The position numbers were made by a program, and so were the translations under genes. A stretch of 64,000 nucleotides of DNA, taken from Acidobacteriota bacterium (GTDB taxonomy: Bacteria; Acidobacteriota; Thermoanaerobaculia; Gp7-AA8). The notes under the pieces are model-generated. The model was not told the DNA's origin, ran no database searches, and saw only the letters and a program-made list of their open reading frames with translations. The stretch lies in assembly GCA_021325515.1 (NCBI GenBank), contig JAJPHC010000014.1:62001-126000 (forward strand). The letters are read 5' to 3'. Below are positions 45,354 through 54,915 of this stretch, piece by piece. Each line of letters opens with the position of its first letter. The first letter of the stretch is position 1.

Positions 45354-47351
45354 ATGAAGACGATCAGACAAAAGAATTACCTGTTTGCTCTGCTGACGCT
45401 GCTCGCTGTGTTCGCAGCGTGCAAAGGTGAATCTCCGACCGCGCCGCCTCCGTCGGGGGGTGGTACGACGCCTCCGCCCGTGAGCTCCTCGCTCACGCTG
45501 ACGGCGTCGTCCGCGAATCCCCAGGTGAGCACGACGACCATCATCTCTGCGACGGCAACGACGAACGGCAGCCCGGTACCGAATGGAACCGCAGTCGAGT
45601 TCTCCACGGACTTCGGCACCTTCACCGAGACTGGAACAAAGACGGCTCTCCGGACCACGACGAATGGCGTTGCCACGGTGACGCTGACTTCGTCTGCCGC
45701 CGGAACCGCAGTCGTGCAGGCCGTCGTCAACAACGTTCTGAAGACGACGTCGGTGACGTTCAAGCCGATCCCGACAACGACATGTCCACCTGATTGCCCG
45801 CCGGTCGTCACCTCGATCACCGGCATTTCTCCGGCGTTCGGTCCGCCTGCCGGCGGAACGCTCGTGACGATCGGAGGACAGAATCTGAAGGGACCTGTCC
45901 GCGTGTTCTTTACGCCGACGGATGCCGGTGCGACGCCGAAGGAAGCATTCGTCGTGTCCCGCACGGACACGCAGATCGTCGTCACCGCGCCTCCGATCGA
46001 CCTCGGCACCGGCCAGACGAAGGCCGTTGACGTCACGGTCGTCACACAGGCCGGGACGAGCACTGAACTGACGGTGAAGTCCCCGACACAGTTCACCTAC
46101 CAGCTCGAAATTCTCACACCATCCATCACGACGATCAGCCCCGCATCGGGTCCGATCGACGGTGGAACGAACGTCACGATCTTCGGCGACGGCTTCCAGG
46201 CACCGGTACAGGTGTTCTTCGGATCTGCCGAGGCGCGCGTGATCACAGTGACGTTCAAGCAGTTGACCGTCGTCAGCCCTGCGGCGCGCGATACCGCGCC
46301 CAATGGCTCTGGCTCGGTCACCGGCTCTGTCGACATCAAGGTCATCAACATCAACTCCAACAAGACGGTGACTTCGCCGATTCAGTTCCGGTACACGCCG
46401 AAGATGCAGATCACTGCTGCGGGTCCGACGCAGGGTCCGGCAAACGGCGGAACGACCGTGACGATCGACGGCGTCGGCTTCAACGATCCGGTTGCCGTCA
46501 GCATCGGTGGGTTCGCTGCCCAGCCGATCCGTGTCTCGGGAACGCAGGTCGTGGCGATTACATCGGCGATCGCACTCTCCGCGTGCGCGGATGTGTCAGG
46601 CCCGATCATCGTGACCAACGTGGATAACGGAGATACGGCCTCAGGTCCGAACTTTACGTATCGGGTACCGAAGCCGGCGATCCTGAGCGTCAGTCCGACG
46701 ACTGTGACAGCAGGCGGAAGCATTACGGTGTCTGTTGCGAATGCGCTTTCAGGCACGACAAAGATCACGATCGGTGGGAAGAGCGGATTCATCACGGGCG
46801 CGTCGACGTCGAATGGCGTGACGACCTATTCCGTTCAGGTTCCCTCGAACTTCACGTTTGCGACGCAGCCCTGCACGGTTGGATCGGTGTCGGGTGTTCA
46901 GAACGTGCCGCTCTCGGCGGATGTCAGCTATCTGAATGTCGAATCGACGTGTACTGACACGGCGTCCGGCATCCTGACGGTGAATCCGACGAGCACCGCC
47001 TGCGTGATTCCTCCGCCGCCGAACGGCGTCGTGGATCATCCGCCGGGCAACTGCGCGGCCTTCACTCCGGTTGCCTCCGCGGGTACCGCAACGGGCACGG
47101 CTACGATTACCGTCTCGAACACTGCAGCCGCAGGGTCGCAGAGCCTCAACATCACCGGCGCTACGGTCACGGGGAACGGGAACGGCACTTATACGATCGC
47201 CCCGTCGACCGCGACGATTGCACCGGGCACGAGTGCCACATTCACGATTACCGTCGATCCTGCAGCAGCAGGCGCGATCGGTGCGACCGTGACGTTCCAG
47301 AGCAACAATCCGACTGCACTGTCGGGTTGTGCAAGCGGCAATGCAACCTAG
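45354..47351 (+). CDS. Lipoprotein with Ig-like and tandem IPT/TIG domains
   Basis: 665 residues. Lipobox LAVFAAC (cysteine near 23), Pro/Gly-rich linker, a Big_1/invasin-like Ig domain (about 45-135, SSANPQVSTTTIISATATTN), then at least three IPT/TIG domains each opening with ITGISPAFGPPAGGTLVTI-like sequence (about 150, 255 and 350). The C-terminal Ig-like domain has a SLNITGATVTGNGNGTYTIA motif. Such arrays form extended surface adhesins. Position after pilMNOPQ suggests co-expression with pili; secretion or anchoring through the outer membrane is not proven. A terminator follows. Confidence 0.85.
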   Translation: MKTIRQKNYLFALLTLLAVFAACKGESPTAPPPSGGGTTPPPVSSSLTLTASSANPQVSTTTIISATATTNGSPVPNGTAVEFSTDFGTFTETGTKTALRTTTNGVATVTLTSSAAGTAVVQAVVNNVLKTTSVTFKPIPTTTCPPDCPPVVTSITGISPAFGPPAGGTLVTIGGQNLKGPVRVFFTPTDAGATPKEAFVVSRTDTQIVVTAPPIDLGTGQTKAVDVTVVTQAGTSTELTVKSPTQFTYQLEILTPSITTISPASGPIDGGTNVTIFGDGFQAPVQVFFGSAEARVITVTFKQLTVVSPAARDTAPNGSGSVTGSVDIKVININSNKTVTSPIQFRYTPKMQITAAGPTQGPANGGTTVTIDGVGFNDPVAVSIGGFAAQPIRVSGTQVVAITSAIALSACADVSGPIIVTNVDNGDTASGPNFTYRVPKPAILSVSPTTVTAGGSITVSVANALSGTTKITIGGKSGFITGASTSNGVTTYSVQVPSNFTFATQPCTVGSVSGVQNVPLSADVSYLNVESTCTDTASGILTVNPTSTACVIPPPPNGVVDHPPGNCAAFTPVASAGTATGTATITVSNTAAAGSQSLNITGATVTGNGNGTYTIAPSTATIAPGTSATFTITVDPAAAGAIGATVTFQSNNPTALSGCASGNAT

Positions 47352-47379
47352 TCCGTTTCGATAAGGTCCCGAACTTGAA

Positions 47380-47410
47380 ACCGCCCCCTGCGAAGGGGGC
47401 GGTCCCTTCT
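47380..47410 (+). terminator. Probable intrinsic terminator of the pil operon
   Basis: A 10-bp stem ACCGCCCCCT/AGGGGGCGGT (47380-47389 with 47394-47403) is capped by a GCGA tetraloop and followed by CCCTTCT. The T-run is weak, so termination may be partial. Confidence 0.65.
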
Positions 47411-47433
47411 GGTGCGAAGGAATTCAGACGTCG

Positions 47434-48714
47434 ATGGCACAGCCGGTTACCAACACGAAGATCGAAGAGCTTCGGGGGCGTCTCAAGAGCGATCCGAAGA
47501 GCCGGCTTTTTTATCCGCTCGCCGAGGAACTGAGGAAAGTCTCGCAGTTCAGCGAGGCGGAGCAGGTGCTGCGCACAGGCCTTGCGAATCATCCGACGTA
47601 TCTCTCCGCGTGGGTGAGTCTCGGGCGCGTATTGCGCGAGACCGGGAACAACGACGGCGCCGTCGAGGCTTTGACGAAGGCGCTGCAACTCGATCCGGGC
47701 AATGTCGTGGCTGCGCGCATTCTCGCTGACGCGTATCTCGCCCTGGGCGAGAAGGTGGAGGCGATCAAGAAGTACAAACTCGTTCACGCTCTGCTTCCTT
47801 CTGATGAGGAAGTGGAAGCGACGATCGAGCGCCTGGAGCGGGAACTTCATCCTCCCGTGCCTGCAGCGCTCTCCGACATCCCGGCGTCCGAGGAATTTTC
47901 TGCCGGAACGGGTCAGGTCGAAGAGGCGCCGCTTGCATCATCCGGCGAGATGCCGTGGTCGTCGGAGCCGGCGCCGCCTCCACTCGATGAGCCGCAGATG
48001 TTTGAGGAAGCAACGCATCAGGTAGCCGAGGAGCAGGCATCCGCTGTTGACACTGGCGATGCCGAACCGATGGCCGCTGCGCATGCGGAGAGTCCATTCG
48101 AAGAACCTCTCGGATATGGAGGGGATTCGTTTGCCGTCGAGCAGCCGGACGCGATGCATCTCGAGCCTGCTCCGGCGAGCGCGGAAGTTCCTTCGTACGT
48201 CACACCGCCGCAGGAGCCGGAGGTCGTCTCCGCGTACGAGTCGGAGGACATGTTTGCGCCCGCGCCGGCCCAGAGGCATGCAGAGGAAGACGAGGAGCGC
48301 ATCGAGGTAGGCATCGCGTCGGAGTCACCATTTCCTCTGACGACGGAACTGCCGCCTCCTCCCTCGGACGATTTCGCGAAGACGATCACGATGGCCGATC
48401 TCTACGCGAAACAGGGACTCGTCGATGAGGCGCGCGACATCTACGAAGACATTCTCGCCAGGGATCCGAACAACGAGATGGTGCGCGCGAAGCTCGATGA
48501 GCTCAGCGCAGCGCCTGCCGCGGAGCCGGAGCCCGTCGAAGAGGCTCTGCCTTCCGAAGAAACGCTGCCTTTCGAAGAAACGGGTGAGCAACCCGAGCTC
48601 GTTGCGGCGGCCGCTCCTGCGGCGGTCGTTGCGGAGCCGGGGCAGAGCCCGAAGATTGCACGGCTGGAAAACTGGCTGGCAAAAGTCACGAGGAGAGAGA
48701 GTGGCCGAGTTTAG
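47434..48714 (+). CDS. TPR-repeat protein
   Basis: 426 residues, soluble, no signal peptide. N-terminal TPR array (about 10-130) with FYPLAEELRKVSQFSEAEQV, AWVSLGRVLRETGNNDGAVE and RILADAYLALGEKVEAIKKY. A long acidic Pro/Glu/Ala-rich disordered middle (about 135-310) and a lone C-terminal TPR-like hairpin (TMADLYAKQGLVDEARDIYE, about 318) follow. Architecture resembles FimV-like scaffold proteins of polar machinery, but it lacks LysM and a membrane span. It overlaps the Roadblock gene by 14 nt. Confidence 0.85.
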   Translation: MAQPVTNTKIEELRGRLKSDPKSRLFYPLAEELRKVSQFSEAEQVLRTGLANHPTYLSAWVSLGRVLRETGNNDGAVEALTKALQLDPGNVVAARILADAYLALGEKVEAIKKYKLVHALLPSDEEVEATIERLERELHPPVPAALSDIPASEEFSAGTGQVEEAPLASSGEMPWSSEPAPPPLDEPQMFEEATHQVAEEQASAVDTGDAEPMAAAHAESPFEEPLGYGGDSFAVEQPDAMHLEPAPASAEVPSYVTPPQEPEVVSAYESEDMFAPAPAQRHAEEDEERIEVGIASESPFPLTTELPPPPSDDFAKTITMADLYAKQGLVDEARDIYEDILARDPNNEMVRAKLDELSAAPAAEPEPVEEALPSEETLPFEETGEQPELVAAAAPAAVVAEPGQSPKIARLENWLAKVTRRESGRV

Positions 48715-49057
48715 ACAAGTGCTCTCCGGCATTCGTGCGCGCGTCGAAGGGACGCTGGCCGTGAGCCTGATCGGGCTCGACGGCATTGCCATCGACTCGA
48801 TCAACGAACAGCATGTGCCACTGGATGTGCTTGGTGCGGAATTCGGGGGATTCGTCAAGTCGATCCGGCCGAATGCGGAGTTGGACACCGGAGAAGTGCT
48901 ACAGTTCTCCCTCGTCACTGAGAAGTACATTACGTTTCTCTCTTCCGTGACGCCGGAGTACTTCATTCTTCTCGTTCTCCGGCCTGACGGAAACTACGGC
49001 CGCGCGCGCTTCGAGCTCGCGCGAGCGAAGGTTCTTCTCCGCGACGAATTGATCTGA
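48701..49057 (+). CDS. Roadblock/LC7 domain protein (MglB-like)
   Basis: 118 residues from GTG 48701, with AGGAG upstream inside the TPR gene. Alpha-beta Roadblock/LC7 fold: [20 protein letters not shown] (opening helix and strand), IAIDSI, a long central helix and C-terminal [20 protein letters not shown]. Members act as dimeric regulators (GAPs) of small Ras-like GTPases, e.g. MglB with MglA in polarity and pilus motility. No GTPase gene is seen in the window. Coupled to the TPR gene. Confidence 0.82.
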   Translation: MAEFRQVLSGIRARVEGTLAVSLIGLDGIAIDSINEQHVPLDVLGAEFGGFVKSIRPNAELDTGEVLQFSLVTEKYITFLSSVTPEYFILLVLRPDGNYGRARFELARAKVLLRDELI

Positions 49058-49067
49058 GAGGCGAGAT

Positions 49068-49562
<495 letters not shown>

Positions 49563-49568
49563 GCCAGC

Positions 49569-50906
49569 ATGATCTCGAAGGTTCTGATCGCCAATCGCGG
49601 CGAGATTGCGCTGCGCATCATCCTCGCCTGCAAAGAGCTCGGACTCAAGACGGTCGCCGTCCATTCGATGGCTGATCGCGACGCGCTCCATGTTCGCTAC
49701 GCCGATGACGATGTCTGCATCGGCCCGGCCGCATCGAAGCAGTCGTACCTCAACATGTCGAGCATCATCTCCGCGGCCGAGATCACCGGTGCGGATGCGA
49801 TTCATCCCGGCTACGGTTTTCTCGCGGAGAACGCGACGTTCGCCGAAATCGTCGGCGAATGCCAGATCACGTTCATCGGGCCCTCTCCCGACGCGATCCG
49901 CCGGATGGGGGACAAAGCGAAGGCGCGCGAGACCGCGAAGAACGCCGGCGTCCCGATCCTTCCCGGCAGCGATGGTCCGCTTCGTTCGATTGACGAAGCG
50001 CGCGAGGTTGCAGCAGCCATCGGTTTTCCCGTGATTCTCAAGGCGTCCGCCGGTGGCGGCGGCCGCGGCATGCGCATCTGCGCCGACGAGACGGAACTGC
50101 AGAGCGCGTACGAGACTGCGCGCAACGAGGCCGAGCGCGCGTTTGGTGTCGCCGACGTCTATCTCGAGAAGTACCTCGAAAGACCGCGGCACATCGAGAT
50201 TCAGGTCTTCGGGGACACCCACGGCAGGATCGTTGCCCTCGGAGAGCGCGACTGTTCGATCCAGCGGCGGCATCAGAAGCTGATCGAGGAATCGCCGTCG
50301 CCGGCCATCACCGAAGAGATTCGCAAGAAGATGAGCGCCGCCGCCATTCAGCTCTGCGAAGCGGTCGGCTACGTGAATGCGGGGACGATCGAGTTCCTCT
50401 TCCAGGATGGCGAGTTCTACTTCATGGAAATGAACACGCGCATCCAGGTCGAGCATCCGGTGACGGAAGAAGTGACGGGGATCGATCTGGTCAAGGAACA
50501 GATCCGCGTTGCGGCCGGGGATCGTCTCTCCGTTCCGCACGGCGATTTTCGCCTGCGCGGACATGCGATGGAGTTCCGCATCAACGCCGAGGATCCCGTG
50601 ACCTTTGCGCCGCATCCGGGAAAGATCAAGGAGTTCCATCTTCCGGGCGGGCCGGGAGTCAGGGTCGACACCGCCGCGTATCGCGACTACGTGATTCCTC
50701 CCCACTACGATTCGCTCATCGCGAAGCTCGTGGTGAAAGGGAAGGATCGGATGGAGACCCTGGCGAGAGCGCGCCGCGCACTCGAGCAGTTCATCGTCGA
50801 GGGTGTGAAGACGTCGATCCCGCTGCACCGGCAGATCGTCGCGAACGAAAAATTCATCAACGGCGACTTCTCCACGAAGTTCATGGAGACGTTCCTCAGA
50901 GGCTGA
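49569..50906 (+). CDS. accC: Biotin carboxylase of acetyl-CoA carboxylase
   Basis: ATP-dependent carboxylation of biotin on AccB. 445 residues, normal length. [15 protein letters not shown] start, ATP-grasp glycine loop [32 protein letters not shown], catalytic [14 protein letters not shown]. No propionyl-type extension. Forms an operon with accB; the transferase genes accAD are not in the window. Confidence 0.97.
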   Translation: MISKVLIANRGEIALRIILACKELGLKTVAVHSMADRDALHVRYADDDVCIGPAASKQSYLNMSSIISAAEITGADAIHPGYGFLAENATFAEIVGECQITFIGPSPDAIRRMGDKAKARETAKNAGVPILPGSDGPLRSIDEAREVAAAIGFPVILKASAGGGGRGMRICADETELQSAYETARNEAERAFGVADVYLEKYLERPRHIEIQVFGDTHGRIVALGERDCSIQRRHQKLIEESPSPAITEEIRKKMSAAAIQLCEAVGYVNAGTIEFLFQDGEFYFMEMNTRIQVEHPVTEEVTGIDLVKEQIRVAAGDRLSVPHGDFRLRGHAMEFRINAEDPVTFAPHPGKIKEFHLPGGPGVRVDTAAYRDYVIPPHYDSLIAKLVVKGKDRMETLARARRALEQFIVEGVKTSIPLHRQIVANEKFINGDFSTKFMETFLRG

Positions 50907-50969
50907 AGCCGTGCGAACGAGACGCACGTACCGATCTTCTGCTACCCTCTTTCCGGGTTCACCCTGCCA

Positions 50970-51509
50970 ATGAAGATCTATCTCGTCGGGTTCATGGGAG
51001 CCGGTAAGACCACCATTGGCCGGGAGCTGGCGGCTCGGGTCGATGCTCCCTTCTTCGATCTCGACGAGCTCGTGGAGGCGGCGGAGAAGATGTCGATCAA
51101 GGACATCTTCGCGCAACATGGCGAGCCGTACTTCCGCAAGCGTGAGCGCGATCTTCTGCGCTCCACGCGCAATCTCGAGCACGGCGTGATCGCCACAGGC
51201 GGCGGCACCTTCACGTTCGACGAGAACATCCAGTTCATCCAGTCCGAGGGGTTGTCGGTATTCCTTTCGGCACCGTACTCGCTGCTGCGCACCCGGATCA
51301 ATGACAAGGCGGGAGAGCGGCCTCTGTTTCGCGATGATCTGGCGACGCATGAACTGTACGCGAACCGGATCAAGTACTACCGGATGTCGGATCTGACGAT
51401 CGAGATTCGCGACGACGAGACGCCGGCGGAAATCGCGGAGCGCCTGATGCTCGAGCTTCCGAAGTCCTTTCACGGGGCCACGCGCGCCCCGGCCTGGAGG
51501 CGCGTATGA
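50970..51509 (+). CDS. aroK: Shikimate kinase
   Basis: Phosphorylates shikimate in aromatic amino-acid synthesis. 179 residues. P-loop GFMGAGKTTIG (about 7-17), DLDELVE, shikimate-binding FRKRERDLL and GGG at IATGGGTF, lid region GERPLFRDD. 63 nt after accC; overlaps the next gene by 4 nt. In the same pathway as pheA at 12280. Confidence 0.95.
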   Translation: MKIYLVGFMGAGKTTIGRELAARVDAPFFDLDELVEAAEKMSIKDIFAQHGEPYFRKRERDLLRSTRNLEHGVIATGGGTFTFDENIQFIQSEGLSVFLSAPYSLLRTRINDKAGERPLFRDDLATHELYANRIKYYRMSDLTIEIRDDETPAEIAERLMLELPKSFHGATRAPAWRRV

Positions 51510-52249
51510 GGGCGCTGGTCGTCAGCGATCTGCACTCGAATGCCGAAGCGATGCGCGCCGTCATGGCTCGCGTGCGGCGGAAGAAGTTCGATCACATTTT
51601 CTGTCTCGGCGATTTCGTCGGCTACGGCGCACAGCCGAATCAGATCCTCGACACGATGCGCACGTTCAAGGGTGCGAAGAAGGTCTACATCCGCGGCAAT
51701 CACGATCGCGTCGCCGCCGGTCTCGATGAGGCCGAAGGATTCAACGCCGCGGCGAAACATGCCGCGCTTTGGACGCGCGAGCACCTGAGTGCACCGAACC
51801 GCCGGTTTCTGCGCGATCTCCCTCTTGGCCCTGTCATGCGCGATGAAGTGCAGCTCTGTCACGGCTCGCCGCAGGACGAAGACGAATACGTCTTCAACGG
51901 ACATCATGCTGCTGGCGTGTTCGCCTCCACCGATGCGCGATTCATCCTGTATGGCCACACGCACATGCCGGTGATCTTCGCGCTCGATGAAAACGGCTAC
52001 GTCGAAGGTGCAGCGATTCGCGCCGAAGCAACGCTGCGGCTCTCGGAAGGCTTTCGCTATCTGATCAACCCCGGATCCGTCGGGCAGCCGCGCGATCGGA
52101 ATCCTGCGGCGTCGTTCGCCATCTTCGATTCGAAGGCGCTCACGATTCAATTCTTCCGCGTTCCGTACGACATCCCGAAAGCGCAGGCCTCGATCCTCGC
52201 CGCCGGTCTGCCGCGGATTCTCGCAGACCGCCTGGCCCTCGGGACCTGA
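51506..52249 (+). CDS. Calcineurin-like metallophosphoesterase (YfcE/MJ0936-like)
   Basis: 247 residues, cytosolic. ALVVSDLHSNAEAM, CLGDFVGYG, IRGNHDRVAAG, CHGSPQDEDEYVF and YGHTHMPVIFA supply all dimetal ligands; the C-terminus has LINPGSVGQPRDR typical of the group. Probably a phosphodiesterase of unknown substrate. Coupled by ATGA overlap to aroK. Confidence 0.9.
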   Translation: MRALVVSDLHSNAEAMRAVMARVRRKKFDHIFCLGDFVGYGAQPNQILDTMRTFKGAKKVYIRGNHDRVAAGLDEAEGFNAAAKHAALWTREHLSAPNRRFLRDLPLGPVMRDEVQLCHGSPQDEDEYVFNGHHAAGVFASTDARFILYGHTHMPVIFALDENGYVEGAAIRAEATLRLSEGFRYLINPGSVGQPRDRNPAASFAIFDSKALTIQFFRVPYDIPKAQASILAAGLPRILADRLALGT

Positions 52250-52412
52250 GGTTCGCGCCCGCGGCGTGTCCTACGTTCGTGACGCGCTGTCCACAAATCT
52301 GGAGGACAGCATGACCGCGCCTTCACGTAAGTCACTGAAAACTCGAAGGGAATGCTCAGCGGGGAATGGCACGTGGCCCGCTTCATCAGGCAGTCGCCAG
52401 CAGGAGAACGCA

Positions 52413-54584
52413 ATGCGCAAACTCGCCTTTCTCTTCACTCTCGCTTTCATCGCCGCGCTTCCCGCGCTCGCCGATTCGGGCAGCGGACGGGCACAGTCCT
52501 ACTTCACGTACGACGACGGCGGAACAATCATTCATCAGGGCGACGATGGCCGCGAAGCAGAGGCGCGCGTCAACATGCCGGTATTTCCCGGCGATGAAGT
52601 CGTCACCGGGCGACGTGGCCGTTCCGAGATCCGTCTGTCGGATGGCAACGTACTCGGCATCGACCGCGCGACCGCCGTTCGCTTCAAGTCGATTCTCGAC
52701 AGCTACGAGGGCGATGCCTCGCAGACGACGGTCGAGCTGACCTACGGCCATGTGATGGTGCACCGGACCGCGGTCGGATCCGACTACGTTCGTCTCGACA
52801 CCGACATGGCGAGCTATGTCGCCCCCGACTCCGCGGTCTACGCGGTCGACACCGATCGCGGCAAGGATCGCATCACAGTCTTCGAAGGCTCGGTCGAAGT
52901 CCGCACTCCGAATCGCCGCTCGCGGCTTCGCGCTGGTGAAGAAGCGCGCGTGGATGGGCAGGGCGTGTACGGCCTCGTGAGCAATGACAGCGGCGTGGCC
53001 GATGAATTCGAGCGGTGGTTCCTGCGCCGCGCGGAGCGATATGACCGAGGCAACAGCCGCTATCTCGATTCGTCACTGGCGTACGCGGATTCTGATCTCG
53101 ACTCGAATGGCTCGTGGATCTATGTGAGCTCCTATGGCGGCTGGGCATGGCGGCCGTATGTTGCGGTCGGCTGGCGTCCGTACTATCACGGCAGTTGGGT
53201 GTATGGACCGTCGGGCTGCCTCGTCTGGGTTTCTGACGAACCGTGGGGCTGGGTGCCTTACCACTACGGCCGCTGGGCGTATGACCCGGGCTATGGCTGG
53301 TTCTGGATGCCGGGCGCGGGCTATGCGCCGGCATGGGTCTACTGGATGTACGGCTCGGGATATATCGGCTGGGCACCTGCCGGCTACTGGGATTGCTATC
53401 GCCCGTATTACAACTGGTGCTATCGCCCCTATTCTCGCGCGGGACTCGATTACGGATTCGGATTCTTCGGGCGCGTGCGTGTGCATGATGTCGATCTTCG
53501 TCCCTGGACGATCATCGAGCCGAATGGTCTGACGTCGCGGCGTGCGGATCGCGCAGCGCTGACGATCGATGCAGTGCGCGGCCGTCTGGCGCGCGACACC
53601 GGCGGCTATGTCACGGTCTCGAATACGGGCGCACGCTTCACGCGCGATCAGCAGAGAGATCCCGGCACGGCAGTGAACACGATCGTCCGCCGCGGGTTGG
53701 GCGGTGGTGAGGGCAGCAGTCCCGTCGCCGACGTGACGCCGTTCATTCGCCGCGATCCGGAAATCGCGAGCGGCGTGCGCGAGCGCGTCACGCGCAACCG
53801 GCCGGCGGATGCGGCAGGCAGCATCGCTCCGATTGGCCGTGGCAGTGTGTCGCCGATCGGCGGAGGAAGTGTCGCGCCGGTTGGCCGCGGCAGCGTCGCT
53901 CCGATTGATGGAGGAAGCGTGGCTCCGATCGGCGGCAGCTCAGGCCGCGTTGGCCGCGACATCGGTTCGTCGACTCCTGCACCGGCGCCGGGCGCCTCGC
54001 GCGGAAACGGCGGAGATCGCACCGTGATTCATCGCAACGGATACGAGCAGCCTGCAGATCGCGGCAACAGTTCGGGCCGTGATACGGCCGGCACGGCACC
54101 TTCGTGGCGCGACCGCGTGGAGCGTCCTTCCACCGTGGCTCCGGCCGTCGAGCCCGTTGCGCCGGAACCCGACACGCGTACGCGCGATGATGGTTCGTGG
54201 CGCGGACGTGCGGTGCGCAGCGGCGGAGGCAGCAGTACAGAAGCTCCGGCTCCAGCTCCGTCGACGACCGAGCGCCGCAACAGCGGAAGCAGCGATGTTC
54301 CGCGGCGCGTCATCGATCGCATCGGCGGCGCGCGGATCTCCGGCGATCGCGGCAGCAGCGGGGACAATCCTCCGCGCACCGAGCGCGCACCGTCGAGCGA
54401 TCGCCACAGTGCTCCTCCTCCCTCGCACAACGATGGAGGAAGCCGCGGCAGCAGCAGCAGCGGCAGCAGCGGCAAGAGCAGCAGCAGTGGCAGCAGCGGA
54501 AGCAGCAGCGGCAGCAGTTCACGCGGCAGCAGTTCACGCGGCAGCAGCAGTGACAGTGGCCGGGTTCACCGCGATCACAACTGA
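52413..54584 (+). CDS. Exported FecR-domain protein with W/Y-rich (DUF6600-like) and low-complexity regions
   Basis: 723 residues from ATG 52413 (AGGAG upstream). Signal peptide MRKLAFLFTLAFIAALPALA. FecR-like beta domain (about 35-175). The aromatic-rich segment (about 225-345) repeats motifs such as GSWVYGPSG, WGWVPYHYGRWAYDPGYGW and GYIGWAPAGYW. Five tandem GSVAPIGRG-like 8-9-residue repeats (about 470-510) and a Ser/Gly-rich tail follow. This combination is common in Acidobacteria from memory; function unknown, possibly cell-surface. No sigma/anti-sigma genes are adjacent, so FecR signalling is unlikely. Confidence 0.85.
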   Translation: MRKLAFLFTLAFIAALPALADSGSGRAQSYFTYDDGGTIIHQGDDGREAEARVNMPVFPGDEVVTGRRGRSEIRLSDGNVLGIDRATAVRFKSILDSYEGDASQTTVELTYGHVMVHRTAVGSDYVRLDTDMASYVAPDSAVYAVDTDRGKDRITVFEGSVEVRTPNRRSRLRAGEEARVDGQGVYGLVSNDSGVADEFERWFLRRAERYDRGNSRYLDSSLAYADSDLDSNGSWIYVSSYGGWAWRPYVAVGWRPYYHGSWVYGPSGCLVWVSDEPWGWVPYHYGRWAYDPGYGWFWMPGAGYAPAWVYWMYGSGYIGWAPAGYWDCYRPYYNWCYRPYSRAGLDYGFGFFGRVRVHDVDLRPWTIIEPNGLTSRRADRAALTIDAVRGRLARDTGGYVTVSNTGARFTRDQQRDPGTAVNTIVRRGLGGGEGSSPVADVTPFIRRDPEIASGVRERVTRNRPADAAGSIAPIGRGSVSPIGGGSVAPVGRGSVAPIDGGSVAPIGGSSGRVGRDIGSSTPAPAPGASRGNGGDRTVIHRNGYEQPADRGNSSGRDTAGTAPSWRDRVERPSTVAPAVEPVAPEPDTRTRDDGSWRGRAVRSGGGSSTEAPAPAPSTTERRNSGSSDVPRRVIDRIGGARISGDRGSSGDNPPRTERAPSSDRHSAPPPSHNDGGSRGSSSSGSSGKSSSSGSSGSSSGSSSRGSSSRGSSSDSGRVHRDHN

Positions 54585-54607
54585 AGCGGCGCAGCCATCC
54601 TGACGGA

Positions 54608-54641
54608 AGCGAAGGATCCCCGGAATCGGGGGTCCTTCGCT
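54608..54641 (+). terminator. Hairpin terminator
   Basis: A 15-bp stem with one G-U pair (54608-54622 with 54627-54641) and GAAT loop, 24 nt after the previous stop. It is followed by GTCTTCG rather than a T-run, so efficiency is uncertain. Confidence 0.6.
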
Positions 54642-54678
54642 GTCTTCGCCGCTCAGGATGACATGCTATCTTCATCCC

Positions 54679-54915
54679 GTGTCATTGCCGCTCTTCTTTG
54701 CTCTCTACTGCGTCGAAGCGGGAGTGTTTTTCGTCATCGCTCCCTGGACGCGTGTGTGGACCGTCAACCCGTTTCTTCATCACACGCTCGCGATCGCGGC
54801 CTGGGCCGATAATCCATTCATTCGAGGATTCGTCTCCGGCTGCGGAGTCGTCCACATCCTGATCGGAATCAAAGACATCATTCGGATCACGCGGGAGAGA
54901 CGGGCGGAATCATGA
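54679..54915 (+). CDS. Small two-helix membrane protein
   Basis: 78 residues from GTG 54679; an ATG at 54658 (7 residues longer) would lie upstream of a predicted start of transcription (TATCTT at 54667-54672). Helices SLPLFFALYCVEAGVFFVIAP and, near the C-terminus, GFVSGCGVVHILIGIKDIIRI; basic end RITRERRAES in the cytosol. No family recognised. It overlaps the MscS gene by 4 nt and is probably made with it. Confidence 0.68.
   Translation: MSLPLFFALYCVEAGVFFVIAPWTRVWTVNPFLHHTLAIAAWADNPFIRGFVSGCGVVHILIGIKDIIRITRERRAES

Noticed and set aside
52413-52930. Anti-sigma/FecR signalling system
   Set aside because: The FecR-like domain is on an exported protein and no ECF sigma factor or TonB receptor gene is nearby.
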